Of a stretch of DNA of 64,000 bases, positions 1 through 11,351 are shown in pieces. The first letter of the stretch is position 1, and each line of letters opens with the position of its first letter. A program made the translations under genes and the position numbers. The notes beneath the pieces were generated by a model. The model ran no database searches, was not told the origin of the DNA, and saw only the letters and a list, made by a program, of their open reading frames with translations. Origin of the DNA: Liopterus haemorrhoidalis (lineage: Eukaryota; Arthropoda; Insecta; Coleoptera; Dytiscidae); contig OZ020623.1 in the NCBI GenBank assembly GCA_963971575.1, positions 16,122,980-16,186,979 of the forward strand, given 5' to 3'.

Positions 1-310
1 AAAGCGCAAGTAGAATATGTAATTCAGAGAGGGCGTGGATGATATTCTCCCCTCTTAGTCCATCAGTCCATTAATGAGTATTACTCAGAACTTTTAAAAT
101 TTTTAGTCCAACTCCTCTGGAAAATAAGGAAACAAAAGTTTTTTGCTTTTTAAAATTTTTATTGTGTTGGTTTAATGACGCATTAAGAGGTATTTTTTGA
201 TAGCTCAAAATTTAAGAAAATATATTTATTTTTTCGTTATTTGTATTTTTCCCGCCATATTTTTATTTAAACTTTCAATAGTTTTCTTATACAGGGTGTT
301 GAATTGACCA

Positions 311-452
311 GGTATATTGGTGCAATTCTGTGGCAAATCTGTAAGCTTACAGACAGAATCTATAAGAAACTGTTTATAACAACACATAAAACAACTCCTT
401 AGATACGATCGTCTGTAGCTTATAGATTTGCCACAGAATTGCCGTAATATAG
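311..452. repeat. Hairpin-forming inverted repeat (MITE-like)
   Basis: The left arm starts near 311 and carries gcaattctgtggcaaatct at 322-340. The right arm, around 417-452, carries the reverse complement with about one mismatch over the best 26 bases. The match extends with small gaps towards both ends, leaving a loop of roughly 55 bases. This is the plan of a small foldback element or MITE. No target-site duplication is clear, so the exact ends are uncertain. Confidence 0.6.
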
Positions 453-599
453 GGATTTAACATGTGAAAATAGATATATAAAATTTCCTGCTTCCTCGTT
501 GATTATACAGAAAAAAATTAAATATAAAAATTGATCAAATTTTATTTTGAATTTAATAAATTCATAAAAACTAAATTTAATACTCATTTACATTAAATC

Positions 600-1575
600 T
601 TGCCCTGTGTAATCATTCGAAACTTGTTTAGTTAATTGAGCTTGAAACTCGGCTTCAATATCTTCATACAAGTACCAAATAGGAAGAATGTGGTAGTAAT
701 TTAAAAAAAAAAACTGAATCGATGGAGGCAAACAAAACTCGTACCACTTGGCCGTTACTATTTTTGCTCTTCTAGAACAATTCTCGTAATAATCCCTCGC
801 TTACCGAAGAATACGACAATCATTTTCTTTTCCACAAATCTTGATTGTTTTACCGAAATTGGAGTTTCGTCTTCAAGGAGCCATATCTTGTTTCTTTGAT
901 GGCACATCATAATAATAAAGCTATGTTTCGTCCCCTGTGACAATGGAATTCACGTATTTCGAGTGTCCCATTTCAATTATTTTAAACATTTTTCGGCACC
1001 ATTCAACTCTTATTGCTGTTTGTGCATCAGTTAGATTGTGGGGTACTCATTGCGTGCAAACTTTCCTATCCTCCAGATGGCCGCGAAAAATTTGATAGCT
1101 GGTACATTGATGTGCAAAGACTCCTTAAATCTACGTACGTAATTCGCCTATTTTCATCGAATAATGTTTTAACCACAGCAATATTTACAGGAGCAACTGT
1201 TTCACGGGATCTTCCTGGACGAGAATCATCATCTAGGTTAAAAATTTCTTTTTGACATTGTTTATACCAATGAAACTCTATGCTCCGACTTGGAAAATTA
1301 CGATAAAAACCAGCTAATATTTTGGATGAGGCCTTTCTGGACGAGGATCATCATCTAGGTTAAAATTTTCTCTTTGACATTGTTTATACAAACGAAACAC
1401 TGTGATCCGACCTGGAAAATTCTCAAAAAAAAATAAATAAAATAAACATTTCGGAGATACACTCTTCTGCAGACAAACCACATTTGAAATTGTACAAAAT
1501 TATTGCACGATGATCTCGTTGCATTAACTCACTCATATTGATGTCTACATTTGCACATTTATCAGTGTATCTGTC
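600..1575 (-). pseudogene. Mariner-type transposase relic with internal duplication
   Basis: On the minus strand a start near 1537 gives MSELMQRDHRAIILYNFKCG, the helix-turn-helix beginning of a mariner transposase. It is followed by RPERP-type linker sequence and, at 943-758, by a segment with WLLEDETPISVKQSRF and KKMIVVFFGK, which match the catalytic core around the first aspartate. Stops and frameshifts interrupt it, and the C-terminal third (second and third aspartates) is not recognisable. A stretch of the N-terminal region occurs twice (1211-1299 and 1333-1421). The terminal inverted repeats were not found, so the limits are approximate. A dead copy. Confidence 0.75.
1211..1421 (-). repeat. 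Tandem duplication inside the mariner relic
   Basis: Bases 1211-1299 and 1333-1421 are clearly the same sequence (a shared run is gacgagaatcatcatctagg, with one change in the second copy). They are spaced 122 bases apart and have diverged by roughly 10-15 percent by eye. Both encode the same mariner linker segment (LYKQCQRENFNLDDDPRPER-like). The duplication breaks the frame. Confidence 0.75.
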
Positions 1576-2243
1576 ATGCTTTTAATGGTATTTTTAATGA
1601 TGCAAGATTAAACTTGCAATGTTTATTTATACAGTCGTATCTCAAAACTTTCTTGCGCCCAACGCACATCAACAATTAAACTGATCAAACTATAGGTTTG
1701 GTTCTTATGAGACAATAACGTAATCACACAATAAAATATCTAAACGCCAGTTCTTCCAAATAAAAATTGTCAATTCTCAATTTTCCAACAAGAATTTATC
1801 GTTCGATGTCCATTTGTTCCACAAAGTTAAACCTCTTTCAAATAAAATTTTGTAAAGATTGTTTTCTCAAATCTGTTGTAGCGTTACACCATACAATACG
1901 TGACTAGATTCGATATATATGTTAGTGGTGAATTTATGCCTTTGCCCAGTGTAAAACAACCTTTATAAAATTAAATCTAGAACTTGGTAAAGCAATTGAA
2001 AGTCATGTTCAATCTAAACCCTCTGACATACATGCTACATGCACCGGATTAAGGACAGGGTTGGAATACGGATTTTTTAAAGCGGGTTACATGCTTAATT
2101 GATTGATTTTTAAAAGGTCAGAGAGGGATTAAATAAAAAGAGGGTTAAAAATAGTATAAAGCAAAGAGTTTTCACGAGATTTGCCTAGTGAAAAGAAGTA
2201 CAGAAATTTACTTAATACGATCTTAATATTAAAAAAAGAAATA

Positions 2244-3536
2244 CGAGGGTTTACTACGAGGGTAAACTTTTATGTTTTTACAAACGACCACTAGATGGCA
2301 ATATTAAAATTTGTAATTCGAATATTTGTAAAATTTGACATTTGTTATTATGAAATCAGTGGCTGTTTATAAATTGACCTAGTAGTTTGTTGACAGTAAG
2401 CGTTTAAAAAAAACAAGTGTGAAAAAATTGATATTACTCGTGAAGGCTTTCATTGGATGATTTTTTACGATTTTAGTAAAGACCTAACACAACAACATTG
2501 CATAGATTCGCTTTGTTCAACTTTTGGTAATGAAGCACCATCAGAAAAGACTATTTACAATGGTTTTGCAGAATTTCGTCGAGGTTGTGCGTCCATCAGT
2601 GATGCATCTCGTGAGGGTTGACCAAAATCGGTGGTCATTCAAAAAAACATCGATGCTGTGCGCAAAATGATTGAAAAAGATCGGCATCTGTCTTACCGTG
2701 AGATAGAGGCATCCTTTGGTATATCGCAGACTGCAATACATTCAATTTTGCATGAACATTTAGCTGTGAAAATGATCGGTTCTCGATGGATTCCGCTTAA
2801 TTTGACAAAAGCTCAAAAAAGCTTCGTGTTGATTTAAAGGAATGCTAATAAAATTCAAAATGAAAAATCCGTATACAACATCTTTATAGGTGACGAAACT
2901 TGGATTTATGCATATGAACCGGAAACTAAGCAACAATTCACTTTTTGGGTCTACTAAGATAAACCGAAACTCACAAAAGTTTTTCGTTCACGAAGCTCTT
3001 CCTAGAAAATAATCGCTTGTTTCTTCGGTTGTACTAGACATGTCGCAACCATTCCTTTAAAGGATCGGAGAAGAGTTATTGCTGAATAGTATACAACAAT
3101 TATTTTGCCAAAAGTCATCGATGGAATCAGAAAAAACAACCAAAAACGTCGCATCATTCTTCATCATGACAATGCAAGCTCCCACACAGTCAAACAATTG
3201 ATTATTTGAAAAAGAAAAATATAGAATTAATTTCTCATTGCCCGTATTCATCTGATTTATTCCCTAACTACTTTTTTTTGATCACCAATGTCAAACAAAA
3301 AATGCGTGGACAGCGATTTTCATCACTTTAAGAACTGTCGAACCTTTCGAAAACCATGTTTGTGAGATACCAACTTCAGAGTGGAAAAATTATTTCGAGA
3401 ATTGGTTTGAACGCATGCAAAAGTGTATACATCTTAAAGGCGAATATTTTGAAAAGCAATGAAACAGTTTGTTCCAAAAAAAATTTCCTTTCTTGGTTTT
3501 TGTAAAAATTTAATTTGTAGCCCTCGTATTTTTGAC
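2244..3536 (+). mobile_element. Mariner element with degraded transposase
   Basis: A TA dinucleotide flanks both ends (2242-2243, 3537-3538), and the ends are cgaggg... and ...ccctcg. The transposase reads in pieces: a helix-turn-helix part around 2455-2620 (TQQHCIDSLCSTFGNEAPS), the linker at 2631-2837 (YREIEASFGISQTAIHSILH), GDETWIYAYEPETKQQ near 2890, and HHDNASSHT near 3165, which holds the second catalytic aspartate. The C-terminal region is frameshifted. At least three in-frame stops are visible, so the copy cannot make a transposase. The left end shows the TIR start twice in a row (2244 and about 2256). Confidence 0.88.
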
Positions 3537-3636
3537 ACAAAAAAAAGATTGAAGATTTGAGTGACTGATACCAAAAAACAATTTTATTTACAGCGTTCAA
3601 AAAAAAAAGAGAAATAGAGTTATTTGTTTCACTTAA

Positions 3637-4380
3637 GGCGGCGCACAACCCTATAGTTCTCTATAGTTTCTTATGCAAAACTAATAATCGGAAATGAAAT
3701 TAATAACAATCTATATATCAAAATTTGCAGCGAATTTTTATCTATCTAATAGGATATTTTAAATTTTAGAAAAAACTGTCATGTAATTGTAGGTAAGCAA
3801 ATTGCATTATAGACGCCATCTTGTAAACCAATCGACGCATATTTGCATACGATGCGGCAAATTGTAGCTAAAGCTTCATTCTACAAAAGCGTTTTAGCTA
3901 TTATGTTCTATTGTGAAAACTACTTATAGTTTTTGTACTTGGTAGTCTATATTTACCGCCATCTTGAATCTGCCGCGGTTCTCAAAATAGGTGTAACGGG
4001 TAAAAACGATTTAATTTTTGTGAAGAATACGTGTACCAAGTGGCATTCCATAATCATCAAGTATAATATTTTTCGACGAAGGTTCTAAACTATAAGTAAT
4101 CAAGTCGAAAAAAATGTTGACGTATTGTTTGAACATTTCTGCATAAACTTTCTGCATTTCCAATAAATAGATTTAAAAATTTACAAAACAATGTTGCTTA
4201 TGTCAATTATTAACTTATTGAGCGATAATATTTTTACAATAAATGTTTCTACAATTAAAAATACCCTATTAGATAGATAAAAATTTGGTGCAAAATTTGA
4301 TGCACAGATTGATACTAATTTAATTTCAGATTGTTAGTTTTGTATAAGAAATTGGTAACCTCTAGGGGTTATACGGAGCC
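3637..4380. mobile_element. TTAA-flanked foldback element, non-autonomous
   Basis: TTAA lies just outside each end (3633-3636 and 4381-4384). The outer 130 or so bases at each side are inverted copies of one another: ggc...ctatagttctctatagtttcttatgcaaaactaataatc at left matches the complement at 4320-4380, and the block with ctatctaatagg lies in both arms. No coding capacity was seen. TTAA duplication is used by piggyBac and Kolobok transposases, so a non-autonomous member of one of these is the best guess. A relative of one arm lies at 33690-33900. Confidence 0.75.
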
Positions 4381-5186
4381 TTAAACCAAATTTTGAATAT
4401 TGTGTACTGAAAGTGTATTATTTCGTATTTGTACCATATTCTGTCAAAAAAAAAAAACAATAACAATATATTTTTTTAAATATATATTTGTGTTATTTTA
4501 TTCTGTTTTTATAGGAACATTTATTGTTTGGTTTTATTAAAATTTATTGAATCATATGATCCATTAAGTCGAAAATTGTTGGGTTGGATTTATTTAATGT
4601 GTTATTTGACGTTTTTATAGGAGGAAAATAATTTTTGCTTTTACAACGGGACAATTCAATTGTATATGTGGATCATAGGACACTTACATTCTCTACTATA
4701 TGCGCCACTTATAATATATCTAGTAGTGCCATATATACTTTTATAACTTTGAAGAGACCTGTTAGAACAATTAATTTTTCTGCATCAAAATAACAACACA
4801 TGTACATAACTTAAAAAATAAATAAATTATTAATAATGGAATGGGGCGATATTGGAAATCAAATCACTGTTATTAGTCTTCATAAGTGTAGTTTTTCAAG
4901 AAGTGATATTTTTAAAATGTTACAGCCATTTGATATCTTTAGAATGTTTGTATATTGAGCTTTCAAGTTATACAAGGAGACCGGTGAGCAGAAAAACCAC
5001 GTAAATATGGGATAAATTTTGATTTTATTACTGCAGGAAAGGCCCTCTATAAAAGATTTCTATCTGGTTCTGTTAAGTGCTAATGTCTTTATTCCCGCCC
5101 ATGACTTGCCGTTAGTGTAGGTTTGTAAAGCAACCAACTGGCAAACTTAAGGATTTTCAGGACCGCTCGAGAGATTTCGAAACAAA
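4381..5186. other. No recognised feature
   Basis: AT-rich sequence with short A and T runs. No coding similarity, terminal repeat or RNA gene was recognised by eye. Confidence 0.5.
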
Positions 5187-5400
5187 TTATTTATTTATTT
5201 ATTTAATGTTTGTAGCTTTGTAAACCCTATTAACGCAACACTACAACGAAAACATTTTTACAAAATATAATAACTTTGGTAAAGGTAAAAAAAAAGTAAA
5301 AATACAATATTAATACTTAAGTCATAAAATTGATATATTTATAGACAATATTCAAATTAGATATATTGATGTGTTAATAAAATAGTTTTTAATCCGTTTT
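5187..5400 (-). mobile_element. Probable 3' end of a non-LTR retrotransposon
   Basis: A (TTTA)n run at 5187-5203 is followed by non-coding sequence up to the piggyBac insertion. Read on the minus strand this is an untranslated 3' tail ending in (AAAT)n, like the Jockey-like element ending at 8174. No protein remains, so the call rests on the tail only. Confidence 0.35.
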
Positions 5401-5404
5401 TTAA

Positions 5405-6000
5405 CCCTTATAGATATTAAAAGTTGAATTTTATCTTCTAATTGGGCAGTTTTATATTGTCACTTGACGGGACAGCTTGTTATAGTTTCTAAAACCACGT
5501 AAAATTTGTATCGTTTTTATTGAATACCCTTATAATGGAAAACAGGCGAGAAAATGAATTTGAAAAAGTGATAGCAGAAGACGATTCAGACGAAGAGTTG
5601 GATGAAGAAATTGGTTCCATATTATCGATTCCACTAGAGGAAAGTGAAGAAGAAACTGAACAAGAAGAAGTGGAGATCCAGTTTCGGCCTAGAAGACCGG
5701 GAGATTCTGGCAATATTTTAGATTTTACACCACCACGTACTGGAATAAACCAAACAGTGGCCCCTAATATAACTGCTGATTCGTCGCCCTTTACCGTTTT
5801 TTCACGGTTTTTCGAAGAAGTCTTCTCCATATTATTACGAGAAACCAATAGATACGCCCATCAATTTTATGCAAGTAATGACGATCCAGGCCCTTCAGTT
5901 GAACCTCTCTTAATCAAATGCTTGCATTGTATCGCACGCGTTCAATTTTAATTCCGGCCGGCTGCGAGTACTAGGTTAATTAAATTTAGTACGTTAAGGG
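5405..6000 (+). mobile_element. Deleted piggyBac-like element
   Basis: TTAA flanks both sides (5401-5404 and 6001-6004), and the ends are CCCTTA... and ...TAAGGG, the classical piggyBac end pattern. At only 596 bp it keeps the 5' part of the transposase gene and both termini, with the rest deleted. It lies between a non-LTR tail and a mariner. Confidence 0.82.
5535..5951 (+). pseudogene. piggyBac transposase N-terminal fragment
   Basis: The 139-codon frame starts at the ATG (MENRRENEFEK) shortly after the 5' terminus. Residues about 15-55 are strongly acidic (EDDSDEELDEE, EESEEETEQEEVE), as usual for the N-terminus of these proteins. Residues about 70-110 contain FTPPRTGINQTVAP and FFEEVFSILLRETNRYA, the start of the piggyBac DDE domain family (DDE_Tnp_1_7). 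The catalytic aspartates and the C-terminal cysteine-rich domain are absent because the element is deleted. It is a truncated gene, presumably without activity. Confidence 0.82.
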
Positions 6001-6718
6001 TTAAGACGTTTATACGAAGGCTATTCGGAAAGTAACCTCCGTTTGGCTATAAAAATTAAACCAGCATAGATGCAAATATTTTATTATGTACATCTTAAAG
6101 CTACATATTTTCCACCTAGACGCCATTTAAATTTAAGCACTTGTCATAGCGTTTAACCAGCTTGAAAATTCCTTCTTCATAGATCTCTGCTGCCGCCAGA
6201 GAAATGTAGCCAACCTGTCACAGCGTTTTGAAGATCTTCATCATTAGCGAAGTGCTAGGACCCAAGCCAATTCTTCATGTGGTTGAACAGGTGGAAATCA
6301 CTTGGAGCCAAGTCTAGAAGAAAGTCTAGGGTAGAACCCATTCGTTTGGTTTTGTCGATCTCGGTTAGAAGTTTTGCTACCCAACAAGCACAAAACTTCC
6401 GGTAGCCTAATTTTTCAGTGACCATCTCGTATAAAACAATCCGAGAAACTTTAGGACATTTTTCGGAAAGTTTGGAAATCGAGAACCGGCGGTTCTCTCT
6501 AACACTTGGCAGAATATTCTATTTCGGCACTCATGTTTTGAGGTTATAATAAACGAACACAAAGGATCAAACGAACACAAAGTGTCTTTTCCTCCGTCTG
6601 TTCATCACCTTCCTCTACGTATTCTAATAGCAATACTCTTCTTAAGAATGTCTCTAATACTTTAGTCTCTCTATCATATATTTCTACTGATGATATAGAA
6701 AACGCTATTAAAAAAACC

Positions 6719-7951
6719 ATGAAAAATAACTTATCATGCGGTCCAGACCTTATCCCAAATTTAATAATCAGAGACTGTGCCACACCTTTTTCAGAAGCAC
6801 TCTTCCACATTTTTAATTTATCTATAAAAACCAGTACTTTTCCTTCTAAATGGAAACTGGGACGTGTCACTCCTATACACAAATCTGGTGATAAAAGTCT
6901 TATAAAAAACTATAGACCTGTGACCGTTCTCCCAAATTTTAGTAAAATCTTCGAATCCATTATATATAAAAATATCTACTTCAATATAAAAAATAAACTA
7001 TCCTTTTCACAACATGGCTTTATGCAACACAGATCCACGTCGAGCAACCTTTGTTATTTCACGCATTACGTTTCGTCTGCTCTGGATAGAAATAATCAGG
7101 TAGACGTTGTATATACTGATTTTGCCAAAGCTTATGATACAATTGATCCCCAAATTATCATTGAAAAACTTAAAATTTTTGGACTGTCACCATCACTGGT
7201 AGCGTTATTGTCGTCGTATCTTCTAAATCGCAATCTAACTGTTTTCTATTGTGGTCATACAACCTCACCTTTTAAAGTCACTTCCGGAGTCCCACAAGGA
7301 TCAAATTTAGGTCCTCTTTTTTTTTTAATATTTATTGATGACATTAATAATGTAATAGTCAGTGAAAGATTAGTTCTTGCCGACGATCTCAAAATTTTCC
7401 GCACTATAGCTTCAAATAATGATTGCCACATTCTTCAAAACGACCTGGAAAATATCTCTAATTGGTGCACCTTAAACAAACTTAACCTCAATCTTTCTAA
7501 ATGCAACATTCTGACATTTACACGAAAATGTAACCCCACTATTTTCTCCTATTCGATACTTACTCAGTTGCTTACTCGTTGCGAAAGTACCCGGGATCTG
7601 GGCATCGAGTTTGATAGTAGACTTACTTTCAACTCGCATATAGATACGATTTGTTCTTCGTCCTATAAAATGCTAGGATTTATTATCAAGAATTCACGCA
7701 CTTTTTCAAACATAAACGTTATCTTCACACTTTATTATGCATTCATTCGCTCTAAAATTGAATATTGTTCAATAGTATGGGATCCCATTTATGAGATTCA
7801 AAAGAATGCCATTGAAAAAGTGCAACATAAATTTTTAAAGTTCATCTACTTTAAAGTTATGGACATATCACATACCAATCTATTCCTTAAATCCCCATTG
7901 AACAAGATGTGTTCATATTATGAGCAGAATACAAAAATTGAACTGTTCTAA
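6719..7951 (+). CDS. Non-LTR reverse transcriptase (5'-truncated ORF2)
   Basis: It would copy element RNA into DNA at a nicked target. Visible RT motifs, in order: CGPDLIP (residue 7), NYRPVTVLPNFSKIFE (64), HGF (99), DFAKAYD (134), SGVPQGSNLGPLFFLIFIDD (189), LADDLKIF with the catalytic DD (220) and LNLNLSKCN (about 253). DLGIEFDSRLTFNSHI marks the thumb region. The frame is open from the 5' truncation, so the ATG at 6719 is only the first methionine, not a real start. The usual F or Y before ADD is L here. The C-terminus is shorter than in relatives. The clade (Jockey-like) is inferred from the ADDLK form and the tail. Confidence 0.88.
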   Translation: MKNNLSCGPDLIPNLIIRDCATPFSEALFHIFNLSIKTSTFPSKWKLGRVTPIHKSGDKSLIKNYRPVTVLPNFSKIFESIIYKNIYFNIKNKLSFSQHGFMQHRSTSSNLCYFTHYVSSALDRNNQVDVVYTDFAKAYDTIDPQIIIEKLKIFGLSPSLVALLSSYLLNRNLTVFYCGHTTSPFKVTSGVPQGSNLGPLFFLIFIDDINNVIVSERLVLADDLKIFRTIASNNDCHILQNDLENISNWCTLNKLNLNLSKCNILTFTRKCNPTIFSYSILTQLLTRCESTRDLGIEFDSRLTFNSHIDTICSSSYKMLGFIIKNSRTFSNINVIFTLYYAFIRSKIEYCSIVWDPIYEIQKNAIEKVQHKFLKFIYFKVMDISHTNLFLKSPLNKMCSYYEQNTKIELF

Positions 7952-8107
7952 TAATTCTAATCATTCTAATAATTTTCATATAAAGTTTTATAAATTTATT
8001 CATTTTTGTGTATTATGATTTTTTATGTTTAATAGTTTTTAATTTTTAAGTCTTAATATTGTTAATTATGTTCCTCTCCAATCTTGGCTATGCTGTTGGG
8101 ACAGATG

Positions 8108-8109
8108 TA

Positions 8110-8173
<64 letters not shown>

Positions 8174-8174
8174 A
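8108..8174 (+). repeat. (AAAT)n tail of the non-LTR element
   Basis: About 16 uninterrupted copies of taaa end the Jockey-like element. It is the 3' tail on which target-primed reverse transcription starts, probably lengthened by slippage. Confidence 0.9.
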
Positions 8175-8302
8175 CACTCAGCAGTACGACGCTCCCCCTT
8201 GCACAGCTGGAAGCTTATTGAATCACTGCACGCGTTGATGTAACAATGGCGGCGCTCCACCGCCTACTACTCACGCTACGCAACAATGGAGGTTACTTTC
8301 GT

Positions 8303-9115
8303 TACGTAGAAAGATCGTCAAAGTAAGTACCATGAAGTACAATGAAATATTTAAAATTTTGTTTGCAAATCGTTACCTTTTAATCTCATAAAAAAAACCC
8401 ACCGAGCAAAACTTTGACTACCCTTCCAGTAGCTTAATCCTAGAGCCTCCGGCTGTAGATATAATATCTTACTAAACATGAAACTGCCTTTACGTAAAAC
8501 TACCCACGTGACACTATTGACATTAAACTAGGAATATATTTTCAATCAAATCAGCCACGTGACAAGTGGGGCTGATATTCGATCTCAACCATTCAATTCT
8601 GAACCAGTCACGCGAAATGTTATCAGTAACTCTTCTAAGATCTAGTTGTATAATACAGAATCGTATAATTTATAAAACACTGTAAAAGTTTCCAAGTTCC
8701 TATCTATAATGTAATAAATATATTTTTTCTAACATTTCTTTCATCCACGTATTGTTACAAATATCGAGCCCTTTCCCTTAGGATTTAAGAGAATTGATGG
8801 CATTTTGTCTCCAATATTAGATAAGTATTGTACGTATTTTGTAGTAGAGTTCCCTCTGCAGAAGAGGAGATTGCTAGCCGCAGCAAGAATTGAATGATTG
8901 AGACGTACTGGCCAATATATTGTGAAGGTAAAAGGACAGATTGAGGTGGCTTACAGAAGGATGATATGAAATATGTTTTCAAAATATAAAAGGGTTATTT
9001 CAGGACGGATACTAGTTTTATTTTATTTATAAGGACTTTATTAAATCAACCAATTTTGTAGATGCTCTATTCAGTACCGTATTCCAAGATATACAAGTAG
9101 CTTAATATTATATTA
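8303..9115. other. No recognised gene
   Basis: Unassigned sequence. Two short cacgtgac-containing stretches lie at about 8503 and 8554. The segment 8850-8970 faintly recalls the C-terminal end of non-LTR ORF2 proteins, but no motif is convincing. Confidence 0.4.
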
Positions 9116-9821
9116 CGAGGGTTCCCTCTTATATTTCGGGATTGCGCTAAACTTTTGCTGCCATGTGGCAACTGACACTTCTATCGTAAAGTATGATATT
9201 TTGGACGGTAAACGTACTCAGAACGTTTTGACGAACGAGCGCTATTTATGTTGTTTATAGTAACTTGAAAAAATCTCGGCTAAAAAAGGAATTAAATCGC
9301 CAACATTTTCGAGCGATTATTTTTTACAACTTTCGACGTGGATTAACCCAACAACAGTGCATCCATGAACTTAATTCGATTTTTAGTGATGAAGCACCAT
9401 CAAGGACTACTTTTTATCGATGATTTGCTGACTTCAATCGTGACCGTAGTTCGCTTTAGGACCAATTTCATGAAGGTCGTCCAAAATCGGTTGTTGTTCC
9501 AGAAAACATTGATGCTGTGCGTGAACTGATACTGCAAGATCGTTATGTGACTTATCAAGGAGATTGAGGTATTCTTGGGTATTAGTGGGACCAGTATACA
9601 TTCACTATTGCATGAACATTTGGCCAACAAAAAGATTTTTTCGAGTTGAATCCCACGTAATTTGACAATCAGGAGTGGAAAAAGTGCTTACAAAATTGGT
9701 TCCAACGCATGTAAATGTGTATTGTTCTTCATGGAAAATATTTAGAAAATTAATAAAGCCACTTTTGTTGATAAATAATTGTTTTTGATCTCAAATCCCG
9801 AAATATAACAGACAACTCTCG
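9116..9821 (+). mobile_element. Internally deleted mariner
   Basis: TA flanks both ends (9114-9115, 9822-9823). The terminal inverted repeats are about 28 bases and nearly perfect: cgagggttccctcttatatttcggga at left and its complement at 9797-9821. Transposase pieces on the plus strand: IFSDEAPSRTTFYR near 9380 and HEGRPKSVVVPENIDAVREL near 9470, then a jump to the C-terminal LQNWFQRM-like end near 9690. The catalytic core is missing. The protein type is the same as in the 2244-3536 element, with a different terminal repeat. Confidence 0.88.
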
Positions 9822-10759
9822 TATGTAAGTATAAGTTTATTATGATTAAAGGAGCAGGCTCGCATTTCATCGGCTCTGAGCCTTTTTATTAATTTTCTTG
9901 CTGCAAATGTCATAATTTTACACCGTAACTCAAAAGTTACCATATATTTGTGATCTTATGTTAAAAATGTACAAGTATACAAATTTTCCAGCAAAAACTT
10001 AAAACTAAAAATTGGCCTAAAATTTTTTTGACTTCGATTTCAGCCAAAATATGGTTTTAAGTATATTTTTGGGATAAAGATTATGAAAAAAATATTTTAA
10101 AATGAATGCTTTCCTAGTTTTTGAGTTAGGGCCGATTTGGGTTAGTTTTTTGCCTATAATTCCAAAACTTTTGCCCAAACTTCAAAATGCACACAATTTT
10201 ATTATTCTATGACCAAAAATACATATTTATACCAATTTTCAATAAAATCTGAGACCAAAATTTTTATTGCTTCAAAAACACGATTTTTTTTAAGGTCTAC
10301 CCTTAAGACTTTTTAAATTTTTGGCCATTTTTAAGGGTTTTGGATCATTGCCCATACAAAACTTAAAAATTGGTTTATTAAAGACCATTTTTTTGTTTTT
10401 TTTAAGAATTAACAATGTAGGAGAATTTTAAAAATTCAAACCGCATATTTCTATCTCTAACCAGCTTTTAGTTTAAATTTTTATAATATTAAAAAAAAAT
10501 GTATGTTTCATAATGTCGTTACAAATCATTTAGGGTCTCAAGATCCTTATCGCATTTAGTTTTTAAGATGCGTCCATGCAAAGATGAAAATTTCTATAAA
10601 TCACACCATTTCAAATTTGTCATAATTTTAAAATACGCTTAACGAATAAGGCCTCAAATTTTTCTAGACTAAATAAACTACGAGGAATCCAAAAATTCTA
10701 ACCAGAAGTTGCTGTCTCTAACTATTTTTGAGTTAATTTTCACAAAGTTAGAAAGAAAA
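9822..10759. other. AT-rich spacer, nothing recognised
   Basis: Low-complexity AT-rich sequence with repeated words such as ccaaaatt and cttcaaaa. No open frame, terminal repeat or RNA gene was recognised. Confidence 0.5.
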
Positions 10760-10762
10760 TTA

Positions 10763-11348
10763 AGCCGCATTCAGAGCTCCCTAAATTAATACACTATAGA
10801 CTGTACGTTGTTAGTTGTGCGTTATGTTTTTATACATTGTTTTAACGTTCTACGTAGCGTTTACAGCTGTTAGAAATTAGTGGGTTACGAATAGTCTGAC
10901 ATCTGTGTGTCTTTAAACCAACTACGAAGGCTTCGTAAAATGTTTATTATCTAATATCATTTTATAATTCTGCTGTCCTACATTTTAACCAGCTAAACCT
11001 AACCTAATTACCTAAATTGATCATATTTACTGTCCATCTTTGTAATTTTGAGCAAGATTTGTTAATGATGACTTTTTGTTAGGTTATGTAAAGGCATACG
11101 ATATCTACGGTGTCTCTGTTGAAATTGCCAATGTGTTTATATGTCTGACTCTTTAAAACAGCTCACTAGCTACAAGTTTAGAAAATTATCCATAATTGAC
11201 AAGGAAAAACGTATTAAATTTAGAGGTCTGAACGGTTTCACGTCTTACCATATTATGACAAACTTGTTAGTGACAATCAACAGAATAAAAGATACAATCT
11301 ATATTGATTTGGCTATTGGCTATTGATTTAAGAGCTCTGAATGCGGCT
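10763..11348 (+). mobile_element. PIF/Harbinger-like non-autonomous element, copy 1
   Basis: The ends agccgcattcagagctc... and ...gagctctgaatgcggct are perfect inverted repeats of about 17 bases. TTA lies at both sides (10760-10762, 11349-11351), a three-base TWA duplication as used by PIF/Harbinger. A second copy, in the same orientation and collinear throughout, is at 30736-31309. The short frame at 11141-11326 is the only possible coding remnant. Confidence 0.83.
11141..11326 (+). pseudogene. Possible Harbinger/ISL2EU transposase remnant
   Basis: This 61-residue frame contains DKEKRIKFRGLNGFTSYHIM. It resembles the segment just before the DDE domain of ISL2EU/Harbinger-like transposases, where K-x-x-F-x-T-G-L is typical. 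In the sister copy at 30736-31309 the same stretch is frameshifted. No catalytic residues remain. The resemblance is short, so the assignment is tentative. Confidence 0.35.
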
Positions 11349-11351
11349 TTA

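Larger units (their letters stand above)
6544..8174 (+). mobile_element. 5'-truncated Jockey-like non-LTR retrotransposon
   Basis: The element contains the reverse-transcriptase frame, a short 3' UTR and a (AAAT)n tail, and it lies inside a mariner. Its upstream edge is a 5' truncation: the endonuclease domain is missing. The RT frame is open across the whole upstream part, so the insertion is fairly young. The TSD is unclear; aataaac-like sequence at both edges is a candidate. Confidence 0.85.
6015..8302 (-). mobile_element. Mariner, internally deleted, split by a Jockey-like element
   Basis: The 3' end (TA at 6013-6014, then cgaaggctattcggaaagta) is on the left. The 5' untranslated region and a degraded copy of the same terminal repeat (ggaggttactttc, 8287-8299) lie beyond the Jockey-like insertion. 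The transposase pieces on the minus strand at 6540-6080 include MSAEIEYSAK, SISKLSEKCPKVSRIVLYEM, LGYRKFCACWVAKLL and DLAPSDFHLF. The region from the first to the second catalytic residue is deleted and stops are present. The element was already defective or became so after the 6544-8174 insertion. Confidence 0.78.

Noticed and set aside
8500..8570. Fragment of LTR family L1 (caatcaaatcagccacgtgac)
   Set aside because: A short resemblance to the LTR end only; the neighbouring LTR sequence is absent.
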